5,047 bases of DNA from Bdellovibrionales bacterium (GTDB lineage Bacteria; Bdellovibrionota; UBA1018): NCBI GenBank assembly GCA_018968995.1, contig JAGWZD010000178.1, forward strand, positions 1 to 5,047, written 5' to 3'. Shown here piece by piece: positions 4,292-5,047 of this stretch; within the stretch, counting starts at the first letter, position 1, and every line of letters begins with the position of its first letter. A program made the position numbers and the translations under genes. The notes under the pieces are model-generated. The model ran no database searches. It was given only the letters and a program-made list of their open reading frames with translations, and was not told the DNA's origin.

Positions 4292-5047
4292 ATGTGTGGG
4301 ATGCGTTTCTTTGGTTTTAGCCGCCAGGCGGTTTTAGCCCTCGTTACTCTATTGGCTGGGTTCGTTGCCTCGCCGGCAAGCCACGCCTTTGGGCGGGGTC
4401 TGAATACTCCAGATCGATGCGACTTCTCGGCAAAGCCTAGAAAATACGACGCCCTTGTAGAAAAGTTTCTCGGTGGAGCCCGTAAGCCTGGAAATCCGGG
4501 GCGCCCCCCCGCCATGGTCTTGGATCTTGTGGATGCCTCAGGAAAAGTTCTGCAGCGGCTACATGAATCCTCGCCCCACGACCCGCGCGCCGTAGCCTCT
4601 ACTCAAAAAACCATCACTGCATGGGTTGCCAGCCGATCCACCCCACTGGATCGTTCAGTCGTCTACTTAGATGAAGATGACTGGCATGATTCGGCAAATG
4701 ATGGAAATCCAGCCGTTCGTAAAGACAAATCCCCCATTCGCGTGGGTGAGACAGTGACCGTACGAGAGCTGCTTCAGACGATGCTCGAACAAAGCTCAAA
4801 TGCCGCGGCCTCCGCCTTGGCGCGGGCAGCCGCTGGAACTCACCGCGATTTTGTTCGTCAAATGAATGCTTCCGTACGCGAGCTTTTGGACAACGAGAAC
4901 GTAGACACTTACTTTCAGAATTCGAGTGGACTTACCGATGCTCAAGACCCACTGAAGCTGGGCGAGCTGCCGACACTCCAGCACTCGACCGCTGATAATA
5001 TGGCTCGGATGATGGCTAAGATGATGGCTCGGCCTACTGAGCCCGGG
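4292..5047 (+). CDS. D-alanyl-D-alanine carboxypeptidase-like (peptidase S11), 3' truncated
   Basis: The first 252 residues are present; the frame is still open at the window end. ATG 4292 is favoured over ATG 4301 by AGAGGGG a few nt upstream. Residues 1-32 form a signal peptide with a basic start, hydrophobic core (AVLALVTLLAGFVA) and ASHA cleavage site before F33, so the enzyme is periplasmic. AMVLDLVDASGKVLQ (74-88) is the S11 opening strand pair. The catalytic SxxK box is S103-T-Q-K106, and SxN is S168-S-N170; the 65-residue spacing agrees with E. coli PBP5 (44 to 110). VGETVTVRELLQTMLEQSSNAAASALA and FQNSSGL (208-214) match conserved S11 blocks. The KTG box should lie beyond the window. 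Such enzymes remove the terminal D-Ala from peptidoglycan pentapeptides. About 60 extra residues precede SxxK compared with PBP5, including one lone cysteine (C43). DD-endopeptidase activity is an alternative within the family. Confidence 0.9.
   Translation, partial: MCGMRFFGFSRQAVLALVTLLAGFVASPASHAFGRGLNTPDRCDFSAKPRKYDALVEKFLGGARKPGNPGRPPAMVLDLVDASGKVLQRLHESSPHDPRAVASTQKTITAWVASRSTPLDRSVVYLDEDDWHDSANDGNPAVRKDKSPIRVGETVTVRELLQTMLEQSSNAAASALARAAAGTHRDFVRQMNASVRELLDNENVDTYFQNSSGLTDAQDPLKLGELPTLQHSTADNMARMMAKMMARPTEPG
5000..5032 (+). repeat. 12-bp tandem repeat, 2.75 copies, in coding sequence
   Basis: ATGGCTCGGATG, ATGGCTAAGATG and ATGGCTCGG follow each other in frame within the carboxypeptidase gene, encoding a Met-rich helix MARMMAKMMAR. 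It occupies the place where S11 enzymes normally have a helix like ARDMALIARAL, so the repeat is compatible with the fold. Confidence 0.75.

Noticed and set aside
4132..4515. Open frame of 127 codons on the minus strand
   Set aside because: It overlaps both the DUF2288 gene and the antisense of the S11 carboxypeptidase, whose motifs fix the true frames.
1..5047. Defence or phage-like system, CRISPR array, tRNA or rRNA
   Set aside because: No spaced direct repeats, no RNA-gene signatures and no integrase, transposase, nuclease or toxin-antitoxin motif were seen on either strand.

Overview
The window is gene-dense (only two clear intergenic gaps, 69 and 44 nt) and looks like chromosomal DNA of a Gram-negative bacterium: one protein has a lipoprotein signal ending in a VAGC lipobox, another has a classical signal peptidase I leader in front of a D-Ala-D-Ala carboxypeptidase-like domain, and a third has an N-terminal membrane anchor. 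Base composition is moderate by eye. I cannot fix the taxon; a Bdellovibrionota or former Deltaproteobacteria lineage is a guess only. I see no rRNA, tRNA, CRISPR, insertion sequence or phage gene.

Layout. (1) 1-452 (+): 3' part of an unrecognised gene whose frame is open to the window edge. (2) 393-1789 (-): a two-gene operon, read right to left. A predicted lipoprotein with a zinc-protease-like HEARH motif and a cysteine-rich tail overlaps by 4 nt (GTGA) a 172-residue membrane-anchored protein; the latter ends 60 nt inside gene 1. (3) 1859-3951 (+): a second two-gene unit, divergent from the first. A cytosolic protein with an HEQSH motif is coupled through TAATG to a complete FAD-binding flavoprotein of the HI0933/YhiN superfamily (PP_4765-like branch). 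(4) 3948-4247 (-): a DUF2288 protein, meeting the flavoprotein tail-to-tail on one shared CTAG. (5) 4292-5047 (+): the first 252 residues of a secreted S11-type D-alanyl-D-alanine carboxypeptidase, cut by the window end before the KTG box.

How the genes may relate. The carboxypeptidase is the only one with a firm pathway (peptidoglycan peptide trimming in the periplasm). The flavoprotein and DUF2288 protein are recognised families without a settled role. The most unusual part is the divergent locus around 1790-1858: two unrecognised proteins with HExxH motifs, one lipidated and exported with a small anchored partner, the other cytosolic and coupled to a flavoprotein. That they form one system is inference from position and motif only.

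Non-coding structure worth noting: a 9-bp perfect inverted repeat made of the two Shine-Dalgarno sequences of the divergent genes at 4247/4292; a 12-bp, 4-nt-loop GC-rich hairpin inside the HEQSH gene at 2054-2081; and eight copies of CTCGAG in 5 kb.
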